From NCBI GenBank assembly GCA_021299375.1, contig JAJTGR010000017.1:62001-126000 (forward strand): a stretch of DNA of 64,000 nt. Reading direction: 5' to 3'. The notes below the pieces were generated by a model that worked only from the letters and a program-made list of their open reading frames with translations, ran no database searches and was not told the origin of the DNA. Positions 1 through 9,075 of the stretch are shown piece by piece; the stretch's first letter is position 1, and every line of letters begins with the position of its first letter. The DNA is from Gemmatimonadota bacterium. Its GTDB lineage: Bacteria; Gemmatimonadota; Gemmatimonadetes; Gemmatimonadales; Gemmatimonadaceae. The position numbers and the translations under genes were made by a program.

Positions 1-1250
1 CGGGTGGCGAGGTGGCGGAGGTGCTGGTCGTCGGTGCCCCGACCGAACCGCGCCCACCGGTGACGCTGCGCCCGGCCCGTCTGGCACGCCTGCTCGGCAT
101 GGCCATCCCGGAGACGGACATCATCCGCCGCCTCGAATCGCTGGGATGCGTGGTCACGCCTGTGGGACACGCGCTGTCGGTGGTCGCGCCGTCGTGGCGT
201 CATGACCTCGGGCTCGAAGTGGATCTCATCGAGGAGGTCGCGCGCCTCATCGGCTTCGACGCCTTGCCTGACGAACTGCGGCCATTCCGGCCCGGGACTT
301 CGCCCGATCATCCGCTGTATCTGGCGTCGCGTCGTGTGCGCGAGGTGCTCGTGGGGCTCGGCCTTGCCGAGACCCGGCCGATGCCCTTCACCGCCACCGG
401 CGACGAACGGACGCCGCGTGTGCGCAATCCGCTTGCCGACGATGAGCCCTACCTGCGCTCGTCAGTGCTCGACACCCTTGCCCGGCGCGCGGAGTACAAC
501 CTGTCGCGCATGCAGGGGAATCTGCGGCTGTTCGAGATCGGCAACACGTTCACGGGGCGCGCGGGACGATTGCCGCTGGAGGAACTGCGCATCGGGGCCC
601 TGCTCATGGGGGCGCGGCGCCCGGCGCATTTCACCGAGCCGCCGCCGCCGGCCTTCGACATGTGGGACGCGAAGGACCTCGCTGCGCGTCTCCTCGCCGC
701 GGCGTTCCCGGGGCTGCGGGGGGAGTTCATTGCCGACGTGGGCGTACCCGGGTGGACGCTCACGGTCGATGGGGTCGGGGTGGTGGGCCGGGTCGAAGCC
801 GTGCGGCTCGACCGGCCGGTCTGGGCGAGCGAGCCGTGGGGTGTAGAGATCACGCTTGGGGTGATCGACTCCGGAGATGTCGCGGCTGCCGGTCAGCATG
901 CCCACGCGCCTGCCGTGCGCGAGTCGGGGGCGGTGCGGGCCGTGCGGTTCACGCCCCTGCCTACCACGCCAGCGGCGGAGCTTGACCTGGCGCTGCTGGT
1001 GCCCGACACGACCCCCGCAGCCACGGTCGAAGCGGTACTGAAGCGGGCCGGTGGGGAGCTACTGGAGCGGATTGAACTCTTTGACCAGTTCCGAGGCGCC
1101 GGCATACCGGCCGGCACCCGCAGTCTCGCCTGGCGGTTGACGTGGCGCCATCCTGAACGCACCCTGCGGGACAAGGAGATCGAGGGGCGACGGGCCCGTC
1201 TGCTTGACATCCTCGACCAGGAACTGGGTATCCGGCCACGTGCGTCCTGA
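1..1250 (+). CDS. pheT: Phenylalanyl-tRNA synthetase beta subunit, 3' part
   Basis: Only the C-terminal ~415 residues are in the window; the gene enters from the left. With PheS the product forms the heterotetramer that charges tRNA-Phe in the cytoplasm. The fragment opens at a B5 domain (about residues 18-90, containing SWRHDLGLEVDLIEEVAR), continues through the non-catalytic synthetase-like core (about 95-290) and ends with the FDX-ACB anticodon-binding domain (about 315-415), recognisable by the RTLRDKEIEGR segment near the end. The TGA at 1248-1250 overlaps the probable GTG start of the next gene by 11 nt, so the downstream coiled-coil gene and zapA are probably co-transcribed with it. 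Family assignment is secure. Confidence 0.95.
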   Translation, partial: GGEVAEVLVVGAPTEPRPPVTLRPARLARLLGMAIPETDIIRRLESLGCVVTPVGHALSVVAPSWRHDLGLEVDLIEEVARLIGFDALPDELRPFRPGTSPDHPLYLASRRVREVLVGLGLAETRPMPFTATGDERTPRVRNPLADDEPYLRSSVLDTLARRAEYNLSRMQGNLRLFEIGNTFTGRAGRLPLEELRIGALLMGARRPAHFTEPPPPAFDMWDAKDLAARLLAAAFPGLRGEFIADVGVPGWTLTVDGVGVVGRVEAVRLDRPVWASEPWGVEITLGVIDSGDVAAAGQHAHAPAVRESGAVRAVRFTPLPTTPAAELDLALLVPDTTPAATVEAVLKRAGGELLERIELFDQFRGAGIPAGTRSLAWRLTWRHPERTLRDKEIEGRRARLLDILDQELGIRPRAS

Positions 1251-1680
1251 AACGGTCGCGTTTCGCGAACTCGACACCCTCGTCCGCAACCTGAGCGATC
1301 AGTTGGCGGGCTACCGCCGACGCGCGCTGACGGCGGAGGCGCGCGCCCGCGAACTCGAACAGATCCTCGCCGGAATGACCGGAAAGCTCGACGAGGTCCG
1401 GCAGCAGCTGGAGGATACGCAAGGGTCGCGCGACGCGGCCGTGGTGCAGGCGCGGACGCTGCAACTGCAGCTCGACGGGAGCCGCACGGAGCTGCACCAG
1501 GCGAAATCGGCGCTGAGCGAGGCGCTGGCGAAGGGGACCCCGGAAGCGCGCGATCTGGAGCTCGCGCGGGAAAACGAGCGCCTCCGGGCCCGTCTCGACG
1601 AGGCGCGTGAGCGAACGACCCAGTTGGCAGAGCGGGTGCGCTTTCTCCGGCAACAGGTCACCCAGCCAGCCGACCGATGA
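1240..1680 (+). CDS. Coiled-coil protein between pheT and zapA
   Basis: I do not recognise a named family. The 146-residue product is almost wholly predicted coiled coil: heptad-like runs rich in Leu, Glu, Arg, Gln and Ala from about residue 8 to 140, with no signal peptide or membrane segment, so it is probably cytoplasmic. A GTG at 1240 overlapping the end of pheT is preferred because the coiled coil begins directly after it; an upstream ATG-type start at 1204 would add 12 residues inside pheT. The stop overlaps the zapA start by 4 nt (ATGA). A small coiled-coil protein translationally coupled to ZapA is reminiscent of ZapB, but the sequence does not prove that; the function stays an inference from position. 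Confidence 0.75.
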   Translation: MRPETVAFRELDTLVRNLSDQLAGYRRRALTAEARARELEQILAGMTGKLDEVRQQLEDTQGSRDAAVVQARTLQLQLDGSRTELHQAKSALSEALAKGTPEARDLELARENERLRARLDEARERTTQLAERVRFLRQQVTQPADR

Positions 1681-1988
1681 TGGATCAGCGCAGCGTGGTG
1701 AAGGTCCGAATCCTGGGGGAGGAGTACCTGCTCCGGACGGAGGCGTCGGTTGAGCACACCCGGGCGGTGGCCGACCACGTCGATCGGACCATTCGGGCAA
1801 TCCTCGCCGGGAGTTCGACGATGGAGACCCAGAAGGCCGCGATTCTGGCGGCCCTTCAGATCACGGACGAGCTGTTTCGCGAGCAGCGGGCGATGGATGT
1901 GATCACGGGCGACATGCGTCAGTTGGCGTCGGACATTCGCCCGCTGCTGCCGCCTGCCAAGCGCGGCGAGGATACTGGGGGCGGCTGA
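1677..1988 (+). CDS. zapA: Cell division protein ZapA
   Basis: A 103-residue ZapA-family protein, which bundles FtsZ protofilaments at the division septum. The N-terminal part (VVKVRILGEEYLLRTEAS) matches the beta-strand head of ZapA, followed by the conserved helix with HVDRTIRAIL and a C-terminal coiled-coil region (AALQITDELFREQRAM) used for dimer and tetramer formation. Length is typical for the family. ATG 1677 overlaps the previous stop codon. The last ten residues are Gly/Asp-rich and probably disordered. ZapA followed by a structured RNA and rny or folD-type genes is a recurrent bacterial neighbourhood; see the RNA candidate downstream. Confidence 0.9.
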   Translation: MMDQRSVVKVRILGEEYLLRTEASVEHTRAVADHVDRTIRAILAGSSTMETQKAAILAALQITDELFREQRAMDVITGDMRQLASDIRPLLPPAKRGEDTGGG

Positions 1989-2019
1989 AGACCCCCCGGC
2001 GCGCCGCTTCGCGGCACCG

Positions 2020-2048
2020 TTGCGGCGCCTTCCTTCCATTCGTACGTT
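2020..2048 (+). promoter_or_regulatory. Promoter candidate for the zapA-rny intergenic RNA
   Basis: TTGCGG at 2020-2025 and TACGTT at 2043-2048 are separated by exactly 17 nt. The -10 box and the bases after it (TACGTT followed by CCGGG) nearly repeat the arrangement upstream of rpsA at 24802-24830. Predicted transcription start is near 2055. Pattern recognised by eye only. Confidence 0.5.
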
Positions 2049-2054
2049 CCGGGT

Positions 2055-2190
2055 GTCAGCCGTTCGTGACAGACGGGGTGATCCACGACTGCGGGGGCCA
2101 GGTCTTCCGCTGGGTCCGCGGGCACACCGGCCGGTGCGCGTGCGGGTGTCCTTCCAAATAGATCCTGCGGCCCACGAACAAGACCTGCGT
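2055..2190 (+). ncRNA. ssrS: Possible 6S-like RNA (ssrS) between zapA and rny
   Basis: The 229-nt gap between zapA and rny carries a promoter candidate and a long imperfect rod-like fold. GTTCGTG at 2062-2068 can close on CACGAAC at 2173-2179, with GTC/GAC extending the stem outward; inside, GGGCAC near 2120 can pair with GTGTCC near 2146-2151 around an ACC-GGCC-GGT hairpin, leaving a large internal unpaired zone. A rod with a central bubble, and a location directly downstream of zapA, are both characteristic of 6S RNA, which sequesters sigma-70 RNA polymerase. The length, about 130 nt, is shorter than the usual 180. The alternative is simply a structured rny leader. Confidence 0.35.
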
Positions 2191-2217
2191 CCCCGACGCG
2201 GCGGAGTATAGATCCTC

Positions 2218-3804
2218 ATGGGAGAACTACCCCTTGCGGCGCTGACCAGCGCGGCGGGCGTCGTTGTGGCTGTGCTGGCGTTCTTGCTGGGACGCAAGTC
2301 CGGCCGGCAGGTTGAAATCGGCGAGCAGCGGCGAGCGAAAGCCACCGCCGAGGAGACGGCGGGGCGCGTGCTCGAGGAGGCGCGTCGTGAGGCCGAGACC
2401 TTGCGGAAGGGCGCCGTGGTGGCGGGTAAGGAAGAAATCCTGCACTTGCGAGAGTCGCTCGATCAGGAAGTGCGTAGCCGCCGTCTCGAGGTTGAACGGG
2501 AAGAAAAACGCGTCGTCGAGCGGGAGAGTCAGCTCGACCGGGCGCGCGAGTCGTTGGAAGGACGTGAACAGGAGTTGCAGCGCCGCGGGCGTGAGTTCGG
2601 CACCCGTGAGCAGGCGACGGCCGCGCGTGAGCAGGAGCTCGAGCGCCTGATCGCCGACGAACGGCGCAAGCTCGAACAGCTGGCGGGCCTGAGCGCGGAG
2701 CAGGCAAAGAGCGAGCTCGTGCGGCGTCTTGAGGACGAAGCACTCGCCGACGCGGCCAGCCGGCTGCGGGAGATTCGCGAATCGGCCAAGCGGAATGCCG
2801 AGCGCGAAGCCAAGAAGATCGTGGCGTTGGCGGTACAGCGGGTGGCCGCCGAAACCACCGCTGAGACGACGGTCTCGGCGGTGTCGTTACCCAACGACGA
2901 AATGAAGGGGCGCATCATCGGCCGCGAGGGGCGGAACATCCGGGCGTTTGAGCTGGCGACCGGCGTCGATGTCATTATCGACGACACGCCGGACACCGTG
3001 GTCGTGTCGTGCTTCGACCCCGTCCGGCGTGAGACGGCGAGGCTGGCTCTGGAGAAGCTCGTCAGCGACGGGCGCATCCATCCGGGGCGCATCGAGGAAG
3101 TGGTCGCCAAAGCCCGCAAGGAGGTGGACACGGCCATCGTCGAGACCGGTGAGCAGGCCGCGTATGACGTGGGCGTGACCGGAGTGCATCCGGAGCTCAT
3201 CAAGTTGATTGGCCGCATGCGCTGGCGCACCAGTTACGGCCAAAACATCCTCGCCCACAGCAAGGAGGTGGCGTGGCTGGCGGGCATGATGGCGGCGGAA
3301 CTCGGGCTCGACGTGGCGCTCGCCAAGCGCGGCGCCCTGCTGCACGACATCGGCAAGGTGCTCACCCACGAGCATGAGGGCACGCATGTGCAGTTGGGCG
3401 TGGAGGTCGCCACCAAGTACGGGGAGAATCCGCTGGTGGTGAATTGCATCGCTGCTCATCACGACGACGTCCCGCACGAAAGCGAAGTGTCGGTGCTGGT
3501 CCAGGCGGCCGACGCGATCTCCGGGTCGCGGCCTGGTGCCCGCCGTGAGGCGTTTGAGACCTACGTGAAGCGCCTCGAGGGGCTTGAGAAGATCGCGTCG
3601 AGCTATCGCGGGGTCGAGCGCGTCTTCGCCATTCAGGCGGGGCGCGAGGTGCGCGTTGTCGTGACGCCCGAGCAGGTGGACGATGCGCGCATGACGGCGA
3701 TGTCGGAGGAGATTGCCCGCCGCATCGAGTCGGAACTCCAGTATCCGGGGCAGATCAAGGTGGTCGTGATTCGCGAAAGCCGGGCGGTGGACTTTGCCCG
3801 CTGA
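2218..3804 (+). CDS. rny: Ribonuclease Y
   Basis: Membrane-anchored endoribonuclease that initiates mRNA decay. The 528-residue product has the full RNase Y plan: one N-terminal membrane helix (about residues 8-25), a long charged coiled coil (about 30-200), a KH RNA-binding domain from about 222 with [15 protein letters not shown], and an HD phosphohydrolase domain with [15 protein letters not shown] at about 374 and AHHDDVPHE downstream. Length is normal. ATG 2218 follows a GCGGAG at 2201-2206; a TATAGA at 2207-2212 lies so close to the ATG that leaderless transcription is possible. The stop overlaps the TTG start of folD by 11 nt, so the two are coupled. Confidence 0.95.
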   Translation: MGELPLAALTSAAGVVVAVLAFLLGRKSGRQVEIGEQRRAKATAEETAGRVLEEARREAETLRKGAVVAGKEEILHLRESLDQEVRSRRLEVEREEKRVVERESQLDRARESLEGREQELQRRGREFGTREQATAAREQELERLIADERRKLEQLAGLSAEQAKSELVRRLEDEALADAASRLREIRESAKRNAEREAKKIVALAVQRVAAETTAETTVSAVSLPNDEMKGRIIGREGRNIRAFELATGVDVIIDDTPDTVVVSCFDPVRRETARLALEKLVSDGRIHPGRIEEVVAKARKEVDTAIVETGEQAAYDVGVTGVHPELIKLIGRMRWRTSYGQNILAHSKEVAWLAGMMAAELGLDVALAKRGALLHDIGKVLTHEHEGTHVQLGVEVATKYGENPLVVNCIAAHHDDVPHESEVSVLVQAADAISGSRPGARREAFETYVKRLEGLEKIASSYRGVERVFAIQAGREVRVVVTPEQVDDARMTAMSEEIARRIESELQYPGQIKVVVIRESRAVDFAR

Positions 3805-4686
3805 GTTGATTGACGGCAAGGCGATGGCCGCCGCCGTGCGAGACGAGGTTGCGGCCGAGGTGGCCGACCTCGTGGCTCACGGCGTGATCCCGGGGCTCAC
3901 CGTGGTGCTGGTGGGCGACGATGCCGCGAGTGCGACGTACGTGGGGGCAAAGGAGAAAGCCTCGCGCGCCGCGGGCATGGCGGGCGAGACGATCCGGCTG
4001 CCGGGGTCGACGACGCAGGCCGATCTGCTGGCGGTCGTGGAAGGGCTGAATGCGGACCCTGCCGTACACGGCATCCTCGTGCAGATGCCGCTGCCGAAGC
4101 AGATCGATCCCGACACCGTCATCCGGCACATCCGCCCCGACAAGGACGTCGACGGGTTTCACCCCGTGAATGTCGGGAAGCTGCTCATCGGCCATACTGA
4201 TGGGTTCGTGTCGTGCACCCCGGCGGGCGTCATCGAGCTGCTGCTGCGCAGCGGCGTCGAGACGCGCGGGGCTGAGGTCGTGGTGGTGGGGCGCAGCAAC
4301 ATCGTGGGCAAGCCGATGGCCGCCCTCCTGATGCAGGCGCGTGTCGGTGGGGACGCCACCGTCACGGTGTGCCACAGCCGCACCCGGAACCTCGTGGCTC
4401 ACACGCGGCGCGCCGACATCCTCATCGCCGCGATCGGCCAGGCGGAGATGATCACCGGCGACATGATCAAGCCGGGCGCGGTCGTGATCGATGTCGGCAT
4501 GAACACGAAGCCTGACCCGACGACGGCCAAGGGCACACGGCTGTGCGGGGATGTGCACTTCGCGAGTGCCGTGGACGTGGCGTCGAAAATCACCCCGGTA
4601 CCGGGGGCGTGGGGCCGATGACCATCGCCCTCCTGCTCCGCAATACGGTGCGCGCCGCCCGGCGGACCCTCGAGGCGGCTCGCTGA
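3794..4686 (+). CDS. folD: FolD bifunctional methylene-THF dehydrogenase/cyclohydrolase, C-terminus frameshifted
   Basis: FolD interconverts methylene-, methenyl- and 10-formyl-tetrahydrofolate with NADP. The reading frame starts at TTG 3794 ([19 protein letters not shown], matching FolD N-termini) and includes [10 protein letters not shown] of the NADP domain. As sequenced it stops at 4619-4621 after 275 residues, ending [11 protein letters not shown]. The family's invariant motif is PGGVGPMT; one extra G in the G run at 4603-4607 would restore [17 protein letters not shown] and continue to TGA 4684-4686, just before xseA. So the last ~22 codons lie in the wrong frame. This is either a real one-base deletion, a slippage site, or a homopolymer sequencing error; coordinates given cover the restored gene. 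Confidence 0.9.
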
Positions 4687-4688
4687 CG

Positions 4689-5933
4689 ATGGCGTCGCGT
4701 CGCACCAGCGGCTCCGGGCCGACGGTGGCGGCCGACGCAGCGCCCGGGGCGTCACCCGACGCGGCGATCGCCGTGCACACGTTGACGACGGCGGCGAAGG
4801 ACCTCATCGAAGGGGCGTTCCCGCCGCTCTGGGTGCGAGGCGAGGTCACGAACTTCAAGGCCCATCGCAACGGGCACTGGTATTTCTCGCTGCGTGATGC
4901 GGAGGCTCAGGTCAATTGCGTGATCTGGAGCTCGGCGGCGCGTCGCCTTCCTGCGCCTCCCGACGAGGGCATGCAGGTGCTGGCGTTCGGGCAGATGACC
5001 GTCTGGCCGGTGCGCGGCGACCTCCAATTCTCCGTCCGCCAGCTGGAGGCTGAAGGCGATGGCCTGTGGCGCAAGGCGCTCGAGCGGACCCGCCTGCGGC
5101 TGGAGCGGGACGGCTTGCTCGACCCGGCCCGGAAACGCCCGTTGCCCGTCTTTCCCCGCCGCATCGCCGTGATCACCAGTCCGGATGGCGCGGCGCTTCA
5201 CGACATCGTCAGCGTGTCGCGGGCGCGGAGCGCCGACGTGGAGCTGGTGATCGTTCCGGCCAAAGTGCAGGGGGAGGGGGCGCCGGACTCGCTGGTGGCC
5301 GCCATCGACCAGTGTGCCCGATGGGGTGACGCTGACCTGCTGATCATCGGGCGGGGGGGCGGTTCCAGGGAAGACCTGTGGGCCTTCAACGACGAACGCG
5401 TGGCCCGCGCACTCGCTGCCTCACCCATACCGACGATTTCGGCGGTCGGTCACGAGGTGGACATCAGTATGTGCGACCTCGTGGCCGATGTCCGCGCGGC
5501 GACCCCGTCGGCAGCGGCCGAACTGGCGGTCCCGTCACGCCGGGAGATCACGGCCCGCGTCGCTGCCCTTGGGAAGCGTCTCGCGGCCGCCGCCCGACGT
5601 CGCGAAGATCGGGCCGTCGCGGCGCTGGCTCAGGTCAGGAAACGGCTTGGCCTGGCCGCCACCCGGTTGGTGGAGCGGCGCCGAGCCCGGGTGGAGACCG
5701 TCGCGGGACAACTGCATGCGCTCTCGCCGCTTACCACACTGGCGCGGGGGTTTGCGGTGGCGCGAACGCCCGAGGGCGCTACTTTGAGCGGAAGCCGGCA
5801 GTTCGTCGCCGGCGCCCCATTTGCGTTGTGGCTGCACGACGGCATCGTGGACGCCGTCGCGGGCGTACGCCGGCCCCTGCCCGCGGGTTTCGCGGCACCG
5901 GCCGACGCATCGATCGACGAGGAGCGCGCATGA
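4689..5933 (+). CDS. xseA: Exodeoxyribonuclease VII large subunit
   Basis: Large subunit of ExoVII, which degrades single-stranded DNA in both directions. The 414-residue product has the N-terminal OB fold (LWVRGEVTNFKAHRNGHWYF, about residues 45-65), the catalytic core with VITSPDGAALHDI and GRGGGSREDLWAFNDE, then SAVGHEVD and TPSAAAELAVP, followed by a helical C-terminal region. ATG 4689 is chosen because it sits 2 nt after the restored folD stop and the OB fold begins about 25 residues later. The stop overlaps xseB by 4 nt (ATGA), the normal coupled arrangement for two subunits made in a fixed ratio. Confidence 0.95.
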   Translation: MASRRTSGSGPTVAADAAPGASPDAAIAVHTLTTAAKDLIEGAFPPLWVRGEVTNFKAHRNGHWYFSLRDAEAQVNCVIWSSAARRLPAPPDEGMQVLAFGQMTVWPVRGDLQFSVRQLEAEGDGLWRKALERTRLRLERDGLLDPARKRPLPVFPRRIAVITSPDGAALHDIVSVSRARSADVELVIVPAKVQGEGAPDSLVAAIDQCARWGDADLLIIGRGGGSREDLWAFNDERVARALAASPIPTISAVGHEVDISMCDLVADVRAATPSAAAELAVPSRREITARVAALGKRLAAAARRREDRAVAALAQVRKRLGLAATRLVERRRARVETVAGQLHALSPLTTLARGFAVARTPEGATLSGSRQFVAGAPFALWLHDGIVDAVAGVRRPLPAGFAAPADASIDEERA

Positions 5934-6151
5934 CCGACATGAGCTTCGAGCAGTCCCTGACCCGTCTGGAAGAGATCGTGCGCGACCTCGAGCGTAACGA
6001 CCTCGACCTCGAGCAGTCGCTTCGCCTGTTCGAAGAGGGGATCACGCACCTTCGCTCTGCGGGCACGGCCCTCACGGCGGTTGACGCTCGTGTGCAGCAG
6101 CTCGTGGAAGCCGCTGACGGCTCGTTCTCGGTGGTGGAGTTCGGAGCGTAG
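5930..6151 (+). CDS. xseB: Exodeoxyribonuclease VII small subunit
   Basis: A 73-residue small subunit that binds several-to-one to the extended helical part of XseA. MSFEQSLTRLEEIVRDLE and LDLEQSLRLFEEGI are the typical XseB helices. The ATG at 5930 overlaps the xseA stop; ispA starts on the very next base after the TAG at 6149-6151. Length is normal for the family. Confidence 0.95.
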   Translation: MTDMSFEQSLTRLEEIVRDLERNDLDLEQSLRLFEEGITHLRSAGTALTAVDARVQQLVEAADGSFSVVEFGA

Positions 6152-7081
6152 ATGAACCCGGGAGGGATGGCGGCCCCCATGGTCAGGTCCGAGGACTTGG
6201 CGCACACGTTCGCGCGTGAGCGCGTCGCGGTCCAGCGCGCGCTCGACGGGTTCTGCGCTCGCTGGCTCGCCGATATCGCGCCGCTCACGGCCGAAGCCAT
6301 CCGGTACGCGCTGCTCGGCGAGGGCAAGCGGCTGCGCGCGATCCTGCTGCTCGAGGCCTACCGGGCCTGTGGCGGCGCGGGCGACGCGCTCGACCTGGCG
6401 GCTTCGGTGGAGGTCGTGCACGCCTACTCGCTCGTCCACGACGATCTGCCGTGCATGGACGACGATGACGTGCGTCGAGGCCGGCCGACGGTGCACCGCG
6501 TGTACGGGGTGCCCATCGCCACGGCGGCCGGACTGGCCATGGTACCGCTGGCTGCCCGCAGCGCCTGGCATGCGGCCAAAGCCATGGGGCTCTCCGACGT
6601 GGTCGCCGGCGACATCGTGCGCGACCTCATGGACGCGTCCGGTGCCGGTGGCATGATCGGCGGGCAATTGCTCGACCTCGAGGCGGAGGGGGTGCATCTC
6701 ACGCTCGAAGCGCTCGAACGGGTGCACCGGCTCAAGACCGGAGCGCTGATCATGGCGTCGGTGTCGCTGGGAGGGCGCGCCGCTGAAGCACCGGATTCGC
6801 GGCGCCTCGCGCTGTGCCGGTACGGGGCTGCCATCGGCCTTGCCTTCCAGATCGCCGACGATGTGCTGGACATCACCGCCACCACGGATCAGCTCGGCAA
6901 GACGGCCGGGCGCGATCTGGACCTCAACAAGAGCACCTATCCGGCGCTGCTTGGGGTGGAGGGAGCAATCGAACGGGCTGTGGCGTTGATCGAGGATGGC
7001 TGCGCGGCACTGCAGGAGGAGGGGCTGCTGACCCCGACCCTCGAGCAACTGGCGCGCTACATCGTCGAGCGCCGTTCGTGA
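6152..7081 (+). CDS. ispA: Polyprenyl (farnesyl/geranylgeranyl) diphosphate synthase
   Basis: Short-chain trans-isoprenyl diphosphate synthase that condenses IPP with allylic diphosphates; 309 residues. First aspartate-rich motif VHDDLPCMDDDDVRRG begins near residue 94, the second is FQIADDVLDITAT near 235, and a LKTGALI segment lies between. ATG 6152 abuts the xseB stop; internal Met codons a few residues on are alternative starts. Sitting between xseB and dxs is the standard bacterial arrangement, supplying both ends of the isoprenoid pathway. Product length (C15 or C20) cannot be decided from what I can see. Confidence 0.92.
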   Translation: MNPGGMAAPMVRSEDLAHTFARERVAVQRALDGFCARWLADIAPLTAEAIRYALLGEGKRLRAILLLEAYRACGGAGDALDLAASVEVVHAYSLVHDDLPCMDDDDVRRGRPTVHRVYGVPIATAAGLAMVPLAARSAWHAAKAMGLSDVVAGDIVRDLMDASGAGGMIGGQLLDLEAEGVHLTLEALERVHRLKTGALIMASVSLGGRAAEAPDSRRLALCRYGAAIGLAFQIADDVLDITATTDQLGKTAGRDLDLNKSTYPALLGVEGAIERAVALIEDGCAALQEEGLLTPTLEQLARYIVERRS

Positions 7082-7182
7082 GTCCGGTCGCCGCTGCGAG
7101 GTGTCCTGCCGTGAGCCTTCCTTCTCTTCCGTGCCGTTACTGACCGTTGCTGTTGTCGGCCGCAACGCCATCCCGAGTTCCT

Positions 7183-9075
7183 ATGTCCCTTCTCGAAGGC
7201 ATCAATTCGCCCGCTGACGTTCGCCGCCTCTCGCGCGACGAGATGCGTGTTCTGGCCCAGGACATGCGCGAGCGTCTCATCGATGTGTGCTCGCGCACCG
7301 GTGGGCACATCGGCGCCGGCCTTGGTGTGGTGGAACTCACCATTGCCCTGCACGCGGCCTTCGACACACCCACCGACCAGATCGTCTGGGACGTGGGGCA
7401 CCAGGGGTACCCGCACAAGCTGCTCACCGGCCGCAATGGCCGCATGGAGACGTTGCGTCAGGAAGGCGGGCTGTCGGGCTTCCTCAAGCGCACCGAGAGC
7501 GAGTATGACACGTTCGGGGCTGGCCACGCCGCCACGGCCATTTCCGCCGCCCTCGGCATGGCGGCCGGTCGCGACGTCATGGGCGAGTCGTTCAAGGTGG
7601 CCGCTGTCATCGGCGATGGCTCGCTGGGCTCCGGGCTTGCCTACGAGGGGCTCAACAACGCCGGCCATTCCGATCGCGACATCATCGTCGTGCTCAACGA
7701 CAACGAGATGTCGATTGCCCCGAACGTCGGGGCCATGCACAAGTACCTCACGAGTATCCAGCGCAATCCGCTCTACAACCGGCTGCGTTCGCGCATCGGG
7801 GACCTCGTCGATAATGCGCCGGGACCGTTTCAGGGGGCCGGCACCCTTCTCCGCAAGTGGGAAGAGAGCGTCAAGTCGTTCCTCACGCCGGGCGTCCTGT
7901 TCGAGGAGCTCGGCTTCCGGTACTTCGGTCCGATCGATGGTCATGACATCGACGCCCTGATGGACACCTTCTCGGCCGTGCGCGACATGGGTACGCCGCG
8001 CCTCGTGCATGTGATCACCAAGAAGGGCAAGGGCTTCCCCGCCGGTGATCACGGCGAGAAGTGGCACGCGCTGCCGCCCAACCACGACCCGGCGACCGGC
8101 AAGCAGCTGGCGGTGGCATCGGGCAACCCGGCCTTCACGGCGGTGTACGGCAAGGGCCTCGTCGAACTCGGCGCCGAACGCCAGGATCTCGCGGTGATCA
8201 CCGCGGCCATGCCTGGCGGCACCGGCACGGCGGCATTCGCCAAGGCGTACCCCTCGCGTTTCTTCGACGTGGGCATTGCGGAGGGCCACGGCGTCACGTT
8301 CGCGGCCGGTCTGGCCACCCGGCACGTGCGCCCGGTGGTGACGATCTACTCCACGTTCCTCCAGCGCGGCTACGACAACATCATCCACGACGCCGCCATC
8401 CAGAAGCTGCCCGTGGTGTTCGCCATGGATCGGGCAGGCCTCGTGGGTGAGGACGGCGAAACGCATGCTGGCCTCTACGACATCGCGTACATGCTCTCGG
8501 TGCCCAACATGACGGTCACCGCGCCCAAGAATGGTGCCGAGATGCTTGGCCTGCTGCGCGCTGGTGTGGAGCATACGGACGGCCCGTTCTGCTTCCGCTA
8601 TCCACGAGATGCGTCGCCCGACGTCCCGGGCGACATGTCGGAGATCGCGGCTACGCCATACGCCACGTGGGAGGTGGTTCGGCAGGGCCGGGAGGTGGCG
8701 CTTCTCGCGGTCGGCACCATGGTGCAGCAGTCGCTGGCCGCGGCTGATGTCCTGGCCGCCGAAGGGCTCGAGGTGACCGTCGTGAACTGCCGCTACCTCA
8801 AGCCCTACGATGAGGTCACGCTGGCCGCCATCCTTGCTCAGCACACGCACGTCCTCACTGTCGAGGAGGGTACGGTGGTCAACGGGTTCGGTGCCTTCAT
8901 GAGCACCGTCATCCACCGGCAGTCCCCACACGTGCGCGTCGCGGTGCTGGGTGTGCCGGACCGGATCATCTATTCGGCATCGCGCAAGAAGCAGCTGGCC
9001 ATGGCCGGCCTCGACCCGGCCGGCATCGCCGATCGGGTCCGGGCGCTCCACGACTCCGAAGCCCTCGCCGGCTGA
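7183..9075 (+). CDS. dxs: 1-deoxy-D-xylulose-5-phosphate synthase
   Basis: Thiamine-diphosphate enzyme making DXP from pyruvate and glyceraldehyde 3-phosphate, the first step of the MEP isoprenoid pathway. The 630-residue product has WDVGHQGYPHKLLTGR, the ThDP-binding GDGSLGSGLAYEGLNNAG, NDNEMSIAPNVGA, the central MDRAGLVGEDGETHAG and the transketolase-type C-terminal domain. ATG 7183 gives MSLLEGINSPADVRRLSR, a normal DXS start; an in-frame start at 7147 would add 12 atypical residues. About 100 nt separate it from ispA. The stop overlaps nadK (TGATG). dxr, the next pathway enzyme, is at 39.5 kb. Confidence 0.97.
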   Translation: MSLLEGINSPADVRRLSRDEMRVLAQDMRERLIDVCSRTGGHIGAGLGVVELTIALHAAFDTPTDQIVWDVGHQGYPHKLLTGRNGRMETLRQEGGLSGFLKRTESEYDTFGAGHAATAISAALGMAAGRDVMGESFKVAAVIGDGSLGSGLAYEGLNNAGHSDRDIIVVLNDNEMSIAPNVGAMHKYLTSIQRNPLYNRLRSRIGDLVDNAPGPFQGAGTLLRKWEESVKSFLTPGVLFEELGFRYFGPIDGHDIDALMDTFSAVRDMGTPRLVHVITKKGKGFPAGDHGEKWHALPPNHDPATGKQLAVASGNPAFTAVYGKGLVELGAERQDLAVITAAMPGGTGTAAFAKAYPSRFFDVGIAEGHGVTFAAGLATRHVRPVVTIYSTFLQRGYDNIIHDAAIQKLPVVFAMDRAGLVGEDGETHAGLYDIAYMLSVPNMTVTAPKNGAEMLGLLRAGVEHTDGPFCFRYPRDASPDVPGDMSEIAATPYATWEVVRQGREVALLAVGTMVQQSLAAADVLAAEGLEVTVVNCRYLKPYDEVTLAAILAQHTHVLTVEEGTVVNGFGAFMSTVIHRQSPHVRVAVLGVPDRIIYSASRKKQLAMAGLDPAGIADRVRALHDSEALAG

